From contig JALOPK010000169.1 of the NCBI GenBank assembly GCA_025453925.1, positions 1 through 7,195 of the forward strand: a stretch of 7,195 nt of DNA, written 5' to 3'. Shown here one piece after another: positions 1-6,454 of this stretch (its first letter is position 1; each line of letters starts with the position of its first letter). Source of the DNA: Candidatus Eiseniibacteriota bacterium. Lineage in GTDB: Bacteria; JAFGKV01. The notes beneath the pieces were generated by a model, which saw only the letters and a program-made list of their open reading frames with translations, had not been told where the DNA came from and did not search any database. The position numbers and the translations under genes are program-made.

Positions 1-80
1 AATCAAAAATAACGCAAACTACAACGACCATATAAACACCAATTCAGAAGAGAGATATTCCGCAATAATCAACCAAACGA
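1..80. other. A-rich left edge with anomalous composition
   Basis: By my count these 80 bases are about 34% G+C and about 51% A, while the rest of the window is roughly 60-65% G+C. The reading frame of the downstream macroglobulin gene stays open through the whole stretch, whereas the other two forward frames hit stops almost at once. The codons are unlike the rest of the gene (ATA, AGA, AAT and AAA, with TTA just beyond), and the encoded residues are rich in Asn, Ile and Thr. It may be true coding sequence of unusual composition, or a chimeric or low-quality contig end joined near a conserved macroglobulin segment. I cannot decide between these from the sequence alone. Confidence 0.6.
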
Positions 81-3000
81 CCTACCGGTTAGTGATCTCA
101 GCTGACGTTACCGACGAAGGCGGGGAGACCCGCAGTGCGACGAGGAGTTTCCGGCTGGGATTCATGTCGGTCGAGGCATCCATCGACATGCCCACCGGCT
201 TCGTGGCTCACGGAACGACGGCCGAGCTGAACATCCGGAGGATGAACCTGGATGGCGTCGGCCGCGCCGGCGCGGGCATGTGGCGGCTCTACCCCCTCTG
301 GCAGCCCGCCCACGCGTCACTTCCGGCCGACGAGCCGGAGATGGTCGGCGCCCCCGGTGATCCCGAAGGCACGTACCATACCCCGGGCGACAGCCTTCGC
401 CCGCGCTGGGACACCAGCTACTCCCCGGAGCGGACCTTGCGCATGTGGAAGAACGGCGCAGAGCGGTCGCACGGGGACCTCATCCATGACGAAGCCGGGT
501 CTGCGTCCCTGAAGCTCGAGGAACTGGAATCCGGGGCCTACCGCCTCACCTACGAGACAAAGGATGATTTCGGGGCGACCTACGAAACATCCCGGGAGTT
601 CATGGTAGCCGGGAAGTCGACCGCGTTGCCGCTGCCTTTGGTGGCTCGAGTAGAGAAGGGGTACGTTCCCGTGGGGGGCACCGCCCGGATCCTGGTCTCT
701 TCGGGCATCACCGGCCAGCGTCTGTTCCTGGATATCTACAAGGGCGGGGCCGTTGCCGAACGCCGCATCCTCACTGCGGGACGCGACTCGACGATCATCG
801 ACATCCCGGTGACCGAGGAGGACCGGGGTGGGTTCGGCATCACGTTGCTGGCGGTCGCCGACCACCAGATCATGCAGTTCTCCCAGTCGGTCTACGTCCC
901 GTGGGACAACAAGCAGCTCAACGTGAGCTTCGCCACCTTCCGCGACAAGATCCGGCCGGGATCACGCGAGACGTGGAACGTGACGGTCAAGGGAACGGGC
1001 GATTCGCCGCTGGAGGCCAATGCCGCCGAGCTCCTCGCCTATATGTACGATCGGAGCCTCGACATCTTCGCGCCGCACTCCCCCCCCAGTGTCACATCGC
1101 TTTACCCGGCGCGGACCGGCACGTCCTACCATCGTGCCAGCCTGGGGCAGGTGTCGGGCGAGACCTATGAGTATGCCTACTTCATGGAGCCACCGGGCTA
1201 TCCCGCGCCCACCGGCGATCGGCTGATGGGCTACGATAGCTACGGCATCGGAGGGCCAGGAGGCCGGAGGATGGGGCACATGCGCTACAAGGAAGGCGCG
1301 GTGATGCGATCGGCGATGCCTCCTCCCGCTCCTATGGCAATGTCCGCCGGCGCGGTGATGGACGAAGCCGAGGCCGATTTCAGCGCGGTCCGGGAACAGA
1401 AGGCTGAGGCCGCGCCTGCCGAGGCGCCCGCACCCGCGGAAGGAGCCACGGAAGCCCTTCGCAGCAACTTCGCGGAGACCGCATTCTGGGAACCGCATCT
1501 GATCACCGGGAAAGACGGCAGCGCTTCCATCGAGTTCACCGTGCCCGACGCAGTGACCTCATGGAACGTGTGGGTCCACGCCGTGACCCGCGACCTGCGC
1601 GGAGGCCAGCTCTCGGTGGAAACCAAGACGGCCAAGGAGCTGATGGTCCGACCCTATGTGCCGAGGTTCCTCCGGGAGGGCGACCAGGCGGTGGTCAAAG
1701 CCGTGGTCAACAATGCGTCGGACGCCGAGATGACCGGCGAAGTGACCCTCGACATCCTCGACTCCGACACGAACGAGAGCCTCTTGGAGAGCTTCGGGTT
1801 ACCGGGTGATAAGGCCCATCTCCCGTTCACGGTCAAGGCCGGCGGAGGCGCCAACGTATCCTTCACGGTGACGGCGCCCAAGAAGGTCGGCACCGTCGCC
1901 TTCAAGGTGATGGCGACCTCGGGAGATCTGAGCGACGGCGAGCTGCGGCCCCTGCCAGTGCTGCCGGGCCGCATGCACCTGGTGCAGTCGCGATTCGTGA
2001 CCCTGCGCAACAAAGACCGCAAGGTCATGACCTTCGACGACCTGGCCAAGGGCGGCGACCCCACGCTGGTGAACGACCAGATGGTGGTGACCGTTGATGC
2101 CCAGCTCTTCTTCACGGTGCTCCAGGCGCTGCCGTATCTCGTGAACTATCCGTACGAGTGCACCGAGCAGACCCTGAACCGGTTCCTGTCGACCGGTATC
2201 GTGTCCAGCCTGTACGACCAGTATCCGGCCCTGCAGCGGATGGCGCAGGAGTTCTCCGCACGGCAGACGAGGCTGGAGACCTTCGACGAGGCGGACCCGA
2301 ACCGGAAGATGATGCTGGAGGAGACCCCCTGGCTCCAGGAGGCAAAGGGCGGCAAGGACGCAGGCCACGGCCTGACCAATGTGCTGGATTCCCGCATCGC
2401 CGCGGCCGAGCGTGACGTGGCGCTGGCCAAGCTGCGCAAGGCCCAGACCTCGCTGGGGGCCTTCCCGTGGTGGCCGGGCGGCCCGCCTTCGCCGTACATG
2501 ACCCTCTACATCATGCACGGCTTCGCCAAGGCCATCGAGTTCCAGGTGGACGTGCCGAAGGACATGGTGCAGAAGGGGTGGTCATACCTCGCCCGCCACT
2601 TCCGGGACGACTTGCGCCCCATGATGGCCAAGGACTGCTGCTGGGAGTTCCTCACGTTGCTCAACTACGTGGCGACCTGCTACCCCGATCCCTCGTGGAC
2701 CGGCGACATGCTCACGCCCGAGGAGCGGGAGGAGATCCTGGCGTTCTCCTTCAAGCATTGGAGAGACCATTCGCCCTACTTGAAGGGCTACCTCGCACTC
2801 ACGCTGAAACGCGTGGGCCGGGAAGCCGATGCGCAACTCGTGTGGGACAGCGTCATGGACTCAGCCAAGAACACCGAGGACCAGGGCACGTTCTGGGCGC
2901 AGGAGGACCGGTCGTGGCTGTGGTACAACGACACCATCGAGACCCATGCATTCGCCCTGCGCACCCTCACCGAACTGCGGCCGACCGATGCCCACCGGGA

Positions 3001-3769
3001 CGGTTTGGTCCAGTGGCTCCTGCTCAACAAGAAGCTGAACCAGTGGAAGTCTACCAAGGCGACGGCCGAGGTGATCTACTCCCTGGTCCACTACCTCAAG
3101 GCAGAGGGCGCTCTCGGAATCCGTGAAGATGCCACGGTCACCGTCGGCAACCAGACCGTCACCTTCACCTTCGAGCCTGACCGGTATACCGGGAAGAAGA
3201 ACCAGATCGTCCTCCCCGGCGACAAGGTGGGTCCGGAGACGGCGACCGTCGTGGTCCAGAAGGAGGCCAAGGGTTTTGCCTTCGCCTCGGCGACGTGGCA
3301 CTTCTCCACCGAGAAACTGCCGGAAGCGGAGCGGGGTGACTTTTTCCAGGTCTCGCGGCGCTACTTCAGGCGCGAGAGCACGGCCGGAGGGTTCGTGTTG
3401 AAGCCTTTGGCGGAGGGCACGAAGATCGCGGTCGGCGACCAGATCGAAGTACAGATCTCCCTGCGATCGAAGCACGCTGCCGAGTATGTGCACCTGCGTG
3501 ATCCGCGGGCGGCCGGGCTTGAGCCCGAGAACCCGGTCTCTCGGTTCAAGTGGGACCTCGGCATCGGCTGGTACGAGGAGGTGCGAGACTCGGGGAACAA
3601 CTTCTTCTTCGAGTACCTCCCTGTGGGCGAGTACACCTTCAAGTACCGGCTGCGGGCCAACATGGCGGGGACGTTCAAGGTGTCGCCCGCCACGGTGCAG
3701 TCAATGTACGCACCGGAGTTCAATGCGTATTCGACCGGAGCGGTGCTCACCGTAGTTCCCGCTGAATGA
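2..3769 (+). CDS. Bacterial alpha-2-macroglobulin family protein, 5' partial
   Basis: Large envelope protein of the bacterial alpha-2-macroglobulin family, thought to trap proteases through a bait region and a reactive thioester, usually in the periplasm. Only the C-terminal part is present: signal peptide and first MG domains lie off the left edge. Residue numbers count from the GTG at 92, which is not a true start because the frame is open to base 2. Seen in order: the end of an MG domain (ADVTDEGGETRS), further MG domains to about residue 327, a low-complexity Gly/Tyr/Met then Ala/Pro/Glu-rich stretch at about 328-457 that is probably the bait region, the classic FAETAFW entry to the A2M domain (460-466), PRFLREGDQ, then the thioester motif YECTEQ with Cys690 and Gln693. 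After that come the helical thioester domain with its SWLWYNDTIET segment and the C-terminal receptor-binding-like domain (RDPRAAGLEPE). The stop TGA is at 3767-3769. The frequent partner gene pbpC is not downstream. The family call is very secure; the far left edge is doubtful. Confidence 0.95.
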   Translation: MKNNANYNDHINTNSEERYSAIINQTTYRLVISADVTDEGGETRSATRSFRLGFMSVEASIDMPTGFVAHGTTAELNIRRMNLDGVGRAGAGMWRLYPLWQPAHASLPADEPEMVGAPGDPEGTYHTPGDSLRPRWDTSYSPERTLRMWKNGAERSHGDLIHDEAGSASLKLEELESGAYRLTYETKDDFGATYETSREFMVAGKSTALPLPLVARVEKGYVPVGGTARILVSSGITGQRLFLDIYKGGAVAERRILTAGRDSTIIDIPVTEEDRGGFGITLLAVADHQIMQFSQSVYVPWDNKQLNVSFATFRDKIRPGSRETWNVTVKGTGDSPLEANAAELLAYMYDRSLDIFAPHSPPSVTSLYPARTGTSYHRASLGQVSGETYEYAYFMEPPGYPAPTGDRLMGYDSYGIGGPGGRRMGHMRYKEGAVMRSAMPPPAPMAMSAGAVMDEAEADFSAVREQKAEAAPAEAPAPAEGATEALRSNFAETAFWEPHLITGKDGSASIEFTVPDAVTSWNVWVHAVTRDLRGGQLSVETKTAKELMVRPYVPRFLREGDQAVVKAVVNNASDAEMTGEVTLDILDSDTNESLLESFGLPGDKAHLPFTVKAGGGANVSFTVTAPKKVGTVAFKVMATSGDLSDGELRPLPVLPGRMHLVQSRFVTLRNKDRKVMTFDDLAKGGDPTLVNDQMVVTVDAQLFFTVLQALPYLVNYPYECTEQTLNRFLSTGIVSSLYDQYPALQRMAQEFSARQTRLETFDEADPNRKMMLEETPWLQEAKGGKDAGHGLTNVLDSRIAAAERDVALAKLRKAQTSLGAFPWWPGGPPSPYMTLYIMHGFAKAIEFQVDVPKDMVQKGWSYLARHFRDDLRPMMAKDCCWEFLTLLNYVATCYPDPSWTGDMLTPEEREEILAFSFKHWRDHSPYLKGYLALTLKRVGREADAQLVWDSVMDSAKNTEDQGTFWAQEDRSWLWYNDTIETHAFALRTLTELRPTDAHRDGLVQWLLLNKKLNQWKSTKATAEVIYSLVHYLKAEGALGIREDATVTVGNQTVTFTFEPDRYTGKKNQIVLPGDKVGPETATVVVQKEAKGFAFASATWHFSTEKLPEAERGDFFQVSRRYFRRESTAGGFVLKPLAEGTKIAVGDQIEVQISLRSKHAAEYVHLRDPRAAGLEPENPVSRFKWDLGIGWYEEVRDSGNNFFFEYLPVGEYTFKYRLRANMAGTFKVSPATVQSMYAPEFNAYSTGAVLTVVPAE

Positions 3770-3775
3770 GCGTCT

Positions 3776-3797
3776 GGGCGGGCCTGGAGGCCCGCCC
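3776..3797. repeat. GC-rich hairpin after the macroglobulin gene
   Basis: A perfect 10-base inverted repeat (3776-3785 with 3788-3797) starts seven bases after the macroglobulin stop codon. The arms are GGGCGGGCCT and AGGCCCGCCC around a GG centre. No T-run follows, so it is not a textbook intrinsic terminator, but it could act as a transcript end or a 3'-end stabiliser. It is the first of three palindromes in this gap and resembles the dispersed GC-rich palindromes found between genes in many uncultured high-GC bacteria. Membership of such a family is inferred. Confidence 0.7.
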
Positions 3798-3837
3798 CAC
3801 AGAAGTTCGGGGGGGGAATGTCGTCCCGTAGTCCGTA

Positions 3838-3860
3838 GGGGAGGGCCCTGTGCCCTCCCC
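3838..3860. repeat. Second GC-rich hairpin (GTAGGGG-type palindrome)
   Basis: A perfect 9-base inverted repeat (GGGGAGGGC at 3838-3846, GCCCTCCCC at 3852-3860) encloses the 5-base loop CCTGT. It is preceded by CCGTA and followed by GCGG. The layout of GTA, a G-run arm, a CCTGT loop and a C-run arm looks like a dispersed intergenic palindrome and not a single-gene terminator, and there is no T-run. Other copies would have to be found elsewhere in the genome to prove this. Confidence 0.65.
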
Positions 3861-3891
3861 GCGGCTGGTTGGAGCGTAGTGCGCCGCAACA

Positions 3892-3916
3892 CCTGTGGGA
3901 GCGGCTTCAGCCGCGA
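3892..3916. repeat. REP-like palindromic element
   Basis: The stretch begins CCTGTGGGAGCGGCTT and ends CAGCCGCGA. Its core is a 6-base stem (GCGGCT 3901-3906, AGCCGC 3909-3914) with a 2-base centre, preceded by GTGGGA. This closely resembles the REP sequences dispersed through Pseudomonas and Xanthomonadaceae genomes (tetranucleotide head, then a GC hairpin), which are linked to REP-associated tyrosine transposases (RAYT). No RAYT gene is in the window. The resemblance is from memory of the motif, not a search. Confidence 0.6.
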
Positions 3917-3969
3917 GGGAGCGAAGCGGATAATGGCAACCCAATGCGTTCCCTCGCCCTCTCGGGCGA
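3913..3969 (+). other. Mutually exclusive stems upstream of larE
   Basis: Two further stems can form here. The larger pairs 3913-3923 (GCGAGGGAGCG) with 3947-3957 (CGTTCCCTCGC): 11 pairs including one G-T (G-U in RNA), around a 23-base loop. The smaller pairs TCGCCC at 3954-3959 with GGGCGA at 3964-3969. The large stem shares bases with both the REP-like hairpin on its left and the small hairpin on its right, so it cannot coexist with either. It may be an extended part of the repeat element, or a switchable leader for larE. No known riboswitch class is recognised. Confidence 0.4.
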
Positions 3970-4005
3970 CGGTGCTCCAAAAGTTGCGTGCAGGAGACTC
4001 CTCGC

Positions 4006-4009
4006 GGAG
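4006..4009 (+). promoter_or_regulatory. Ribosome binding site of larE
   Basis: GGAG lies 8 bases before the ATG at 4018 and supports that start over the in-frame GTG at 3988, which would add ten residues. The preceding CTCC at 3998-4001 can pair with this GGAG in a 4-base stem with loop TCGC, so the site could be partly masked. Confidence 0.6.
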
Positions 4010-4017
4010 CGAGAACG

Positions 4018-4845
4018 ATGCCACCTGACCATGAGGCCCTGACTGTGCTGCTGGGCAAGATGCCCGGGGTGCTCGTCGCCTTCTCCGGCGGCGTCGACAG
4101 CTCCCTGCTCTTGGCTGCTGCCCATGATGCTCTGGGGGATCGCGTGCTTGCCGTCACCGCAACATCACCGATCCAGGCCTCCCATGAACTCGGCCTCGCT
4201 CGAACAGTGGCGGAGATGCTCGGTGTGAGATGGGTCACCGTCTCAACCGATGAGCTGTCGCTCCCCGCATTCCGGCTAAATCCCGCGGATCGCTGCTACC
4301 ACTGCAAGAAACTGCGCTTTGAAGCACTCCTCGACCTGGCTACGAAAGAGGGAAGCGCCACGGTCATCGAGGGCTCGAACATGGATGACCTGGGCGACTA
4401 CCGGCCTGGCTTTGCCGCGGCGCGGGAACTGGGGGTCCGCTCGCCGTTCATCGAGCTGGGATTCGGCAAGACGACCATTCGTCGCCTGGCGCGGGAGCGC
4501 GGCCTACCGAACTGGGATCAGCCTGCGGCCGCCTGTCTCGCCTCGCGCATCCCGTACGGCGAGGAGATCACCAGGGAACGCCTTGCGCGCATCGATTGCG
4601 CGGAACATGCACTCCGAGAGATGGGATTCCGTCAGATCCGAGTTCGAGACCACGGCACGGTCGCCCGAATCGAAGCGCCCCGCGACGACTTCGCCCGATT
4701 CCTGGAGACCGAGATGTCCGATGCCGTGGTCAGAGCCTGCCACGCTGCCGGCTACTCCTTCGTCTCTTTAGACCTGCAAGGTTACCGAACGGGCTCACTC
4801 AACGAGACCATCACCCGCCGGCCCGGATCACAACTGGAGTCATAA
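4018..4845 (+). CDS. larE: LarE: ATP-dependent sulfur transferase for nickel-pincer cofactor synthesis
   Basis: Cytoplasmic PP-loop enzyme that adenylates the carboxylates of pyridinium-3,5-biscarboxylic acid mononucleotide and replaces them with thiocarboxylates, giving the precursor into which LarC inserts nickel. The finished cofactor serves LarA-type racemases. The protein is 275 residues, matching the roughly 276 usual for the family. Seen: PP-loop SGGVDSS (23-29), DRCYHCKK with Cys93 and Cys96, GSNMDDLGDYRPG (119-131), ACLASRIPYGE with Cys173, and the C-terminal GYRTGSLNE (from 255). Cys173 matches the position of the sulfur-donating Cys176 of the Lactiplantibacillus plantarum enzyme. 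The extra Cys93-x2-Cys96 pair suggests the three-cysteine, [4Fe-4S]-binding type described for Thermotoga maritima LarE, though I aligned this from memory. The ATG at 4018 was chosen for its GGAG; a GTG ten codons upstream is possible. larA, larB and larC are not in the window. The family call is very secure; the cluster type is inferred. Confidence 0.95.
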   Translation: MPPDHEALTVLLGKMPGVLVAFSGGVDSSLLLAAAHDALGDRVLAVTATSPIQASHELGLARTVAEMLGVRWVTVSTDELSLPAFRLNPADRCYHCKKLRFEALLDLATKEGSATVIEGSNMDDLGDYRPGFAAARELGVRSPFIELGFGKTTIRRLARERGLPNWDQPAAACLASRIPYGEEITRERLARIDCAEHALREMGFRQIRVRDHGTVARIEAPRDDFARFLETEMSDAVVRACHAAGYSFVSLDLQGYRTGSLNETITRRPGSQLES

Positions 4846-4851
4846 CGGCTG

Positions 4852-4904
4852 GTGGTCATGGCGGAACGAAATGGCACTATTCTAATCTGAGAATAGTGGT
4901 CATG
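4852..4904. promoter_or_regulatory. AT-rich palindrome with a 9-base direct repeat, possible operator
   Basis: A perfect 9-base inverted repeat, CACTATTCT (4875-4883) and AGAATAGTG (4890-4898), encloses the loop AATCTG. It is conspicuously AT-rich for this genome. The same 9 bases, GTGGTCATG, occur at 4852-4860 and again at 4896-4904, the second copy overlapping the right arm by three bases. The element lies between larE and mnmA, about 100 bases before the mnmA start. It could be a dimeric repressor site or promoter region for mnmA, an RNA hairpin ending the larE transcript (without a T-run), or a small mobile-element scar. No regulator is recognised from the half-site. Confidence 0.5.
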
Positions 4905-4976
4905 CGGCGCGCGATGCAGCGACGTGCGGAGAGTTCCCTCATCCGTCGCGGCACTTCGCCCGCTCGCGCCTCCATG

Positions 4977-4996
4977 GCCAGGGCTCACGACCTGGC
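4977..4996 (+). promoter_or_regulatory. Small hairpin just ahead of the mnmA start
   Basis: GCCAGG (4977-4982) pairs with CCTGGC (4991-4996) around an 8-base loop, ending nine bases before the mnmA ATG. The region has no convincing Shine-Dalgarno sequence at normal spacing; the nearest purine-rich bases (AGGG, 4980-4983) are inside this stem. The hairpin may influence translation initiation or may be chance in GC-rich DNA. Confidence 0.3.
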
Positions 4997-5005
4997 ACGG
5001 CCGCG

Positions 5006-6085
5006 ATGAAGAGGAAGCGCATTGTCGTCGCCATGAGCGGGGGCGTGGACTCCAGCGTGGCGGCCGCGCTGTTGCAGAGCGAAGGGCATGAAGTCATTGG
5101 CGTCACCCTGCGCCTGAAGCCGCCGGAGCCTACATCCGCCATCAAAGATCCCGTCGTCGACGCGCAGGTTGTGGCCGACCATCTCGGCATTCCGCTGTGC
5201 ATCCTTGACCGTGCTGAGCGATTCCGCGACATGGTGCTACGGCCGAGCTGGGAGGAGTATGCACGCGGGCGGACCCCGAACCCCTGCGTCCTCTGCAACC
5301 CCTCCATCAAGTTCGATGCGTTGCTCGAGGTGGCGCGCGCCGAAGGGGCCGAATGGGTTGCGACCGGCCACTATGCCAGGGTCTCGCACGAGCCGGGAAC
5401 CGCACCGGTTCTTCTTCGCGCCAAGGATCGTGCCAAGGACCAGTCTTACTTCCTGTTTGCCCTGACACCTCCGCACCTCGCGCGGGTCATCTTCCCACTG
5501 GGTGACCTCACCAAGGTCGAAGTGCGTGGCATCGCCCGTGAGCGAGGCCTGCCCTCCGCGGACCGCGTCGAGAGCCAGGATGCCTGCGTGGTCGGCATGG
5601 GGGAACGACTGCCGGATTACCTGTGCACCCTTTTCGGCGAGCAGGGCCGTCCCGGCGCCATCGTGGCGACCGACGGTTCATCGCTGGGGACGCATGACGG
5701 GTTTCACCGCCTTACCATCGGGCAGCGCCGTGGTATTGGAGTCGCGGTCGGCGTTCCAGCCTGGGTAAAGGCGATCGATCCCGTGACCGGTACGGTCACC
5801 ATGGTCACCGAGCCGGACGACCTGCTGGCGTCAGGGTTGCACGCATCCGGGATGACCTGGCATGGGCCACCTCCAGGAATCGGCTCGTTCCCCTGCATGG
5901 CCCAGGTTCGCTACGGCCATCATCCCATCCGAGCAACGGTCGAGCCAGGCGCTCATGGATCCGCCGCCATTCACTTCGAAACCCCCGTGCGCGCCGTGAC
6001 CCCCGGCCAGGCAGTGGTACTCTACGATAACGACGCGGTACTCGGAGGCGGCTGGATCCGGGATGCCGTTCAGGTCAGGGGGTGA
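5006..6085 (+). CDS. mnmA: MnmA: tRNA-specific 2-thiouridylase
   Basis: Cytoplasmic enzyme that uses ATP to adenylate C2 of the wobble uridine U34 in tRNA Lys, Glu and Gln, then inserts sulfur to make 2-thiouridine, with sulfur passed on from a cysteine desulfurase. The protein is 359 residues; the E. coli enzyme is 368. Seen: an N-terminal PP-loop SGGVDSS (11-17), TPNPCVLCN with Cys94 and Cys97, IKF, GHYAR (121-125), KDQSYFL (144-150), ESQDAC with Cys194, IGQRRGIGV (238-246), and a C-terminal beta domain ending in VLGGGWI. Cys94 and Cys194 match catalytic Cys102 and Cys199 of E. coli. Cys97 completes a C-x2-C plus C triad. The ATG at 5006 gives the usual family N-terminus (MKRKRIVVAMSGG), though no clear ribosome binding site precedes it. 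The gene follows larE by 160 bases on the same strand. The call is very secure. Confidence 0.97.
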   Translation: MKRKRIVVAMSGGVDSSVAAALLQSEGHEVIGVTLRLKPPEPTSAIKDPVVDAQVVADHLGIPLCILDRAERFRDMVLRPSWEEYARGRTPNPCVLCNPSIKFDALLEVARAEGAEWVATGHYARVSHEPGTAPVLLRAKDRAKDQSYFLFALTPPHLARVIFPLGDLTKVEVRGIARERGLPSADRVESQDACVVGMGERLPDYLCTLFGEQGRPGAIVATDGSSLGTHDGFHRLTIGQRRGIGVAVGVPAWVKAIDPVTGTVTMVTEPDDLLASGLHASGMTWHGPPPGIGSFPCMAQVRYGHHPIRATVEPGAHGSAAIHFETPVRAVTPGQAVVLYDNDAVLGGGWIRDAVQVRG

Positions 6086-6154
6086 TGATTCGGCGGTCCA
6101 ACAGTGGTGATGCGTCTTCCGTGCGCATGGGACGTCAGTGTGACCCTCAGTGCC

Positions 6155-6170
6155 TGGCACAGACTATGCT
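6155..6170 (+). promoter_or_regulatory. Putative sigma-54 (-24/-12) promoter
   Basis: The sequence TGGCACAGACTATGCT fits the sigma-54 consensus TGGCACR-N4-TTGCW at every informative position except one (A for the first T of TTGC). The invariant GG (6156-6157) and GC (6168-6169) have the correct spacing. Transcription would start near 6181 and run into the sigma factor gene, leaving a leader of about 280 bases to the ATG at 6464 or about 55 to the in-frame ATG at 6236. A sigma-54 promoter needs an enhancer-binding activator; no activator gene or clear upstream binding site was identified. Single matches of this kind can occur by chance. Confidence 0.45.
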
Positions 6171-6382
6171 GAACATAGGCAGGCCCAAGAAGCGTTAGGC
6201 TGGCGGCGAGACCGCGAAATGGAGCCATACCCGACATGGGATTGACGGAACACTGGCGACAGGGGGGAACCTTGCCCAGGGCGTACCGGCGCCTATCTTG
6301 CATTCTGCGAGGGCGTCCAGCAGGTATTTCCATGTGCCAGGCCGCACTTCACGCGGTGCGTCTCCCGATATCGGAACCCGCC

Positions 6383-6452
6383 CTTCTGCCGTATGCTCCT
6401 CGCAGAAGTATCTCGCGGGGAGCCGTGATTGTGCCCGCCGGGCAGCGGCTCC
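6383..6452 (+). promoter_or_regulatory. Two tandem hairpins in the sigma factor leader
   Basis: The first hairpin pairs CTTCTGC (6383-6389) with GCAGAAG (6402-6408) around a 12-base loop. The second has an outer stem GGAGCCG (6419-6425) with CGGCTCC (6446-6452) and an inner stem TGCCC (6432-6436) with GGGCA (6440-6444). The second ends two bases before the ribosome binding site of the downstream gene. They would be part of the transcript from the putative -24/-12 promoter and could affect its translation or stability. No known RNA family is recognised, and there is no T-run for termination. Confidence 0.35.
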
Positions 6453-6454
6453 AT

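Noticed and set aside
1799-2518. Minus-strand open frame of 239 codons inside the macroglobulin gene
   Set aside because: GC-rich genes often leave long antisense open frames; this one lies opposite the thioester region and its His/Arg/Gly-rich product matches no family I know.
3776-3797. Intrinsic terminator for the macroglobulin gene
   Set aside because: The stem is strong but there is no T-run after it, so it is reported as a palindromic repeat.
3809-3816. Run of eight G residues after the macroglobulin gene
   Set aside because: It is intergenic, so a length change would alter no reading frame; it is not evidence of phase variation on its own.
3747-4238. Minus-strand open frame of 163 codons across the hairpin cluster and larE start
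   Set aside because: It overlaps the end of the macroglobulin gene, the palindromes and the larE PP-loop coding region; the product is low-complexity and unrecognisable.
4872-4887. TGGCAC as a possible -24 element before mnmA
   Set aside because: The required GC at -12 spacing is absent (AT there), and the TGGCAC overlaps the palindrome arm.
4993-5008. TGGCACG as a possible -24 element next to the mnmA ATG
   Set aside because: No GC at the -12 position, and the start of transcription would fall inside the coding region.
4596-5009. Plus-strand open frame of 137 codons bridging larE and mnmA
   Set aside because: It starts inside larE in another frame, has an Arg/Pro/Ser-rich shadow composition, and ends in the mnmA start.
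6242-6247. TTGACG as a sigma-70 -35 box for the sigma factor gene
   Set aside because: No acceptable -10 hexamer lies 16-18 bases downstream; that stretch is G-rich.
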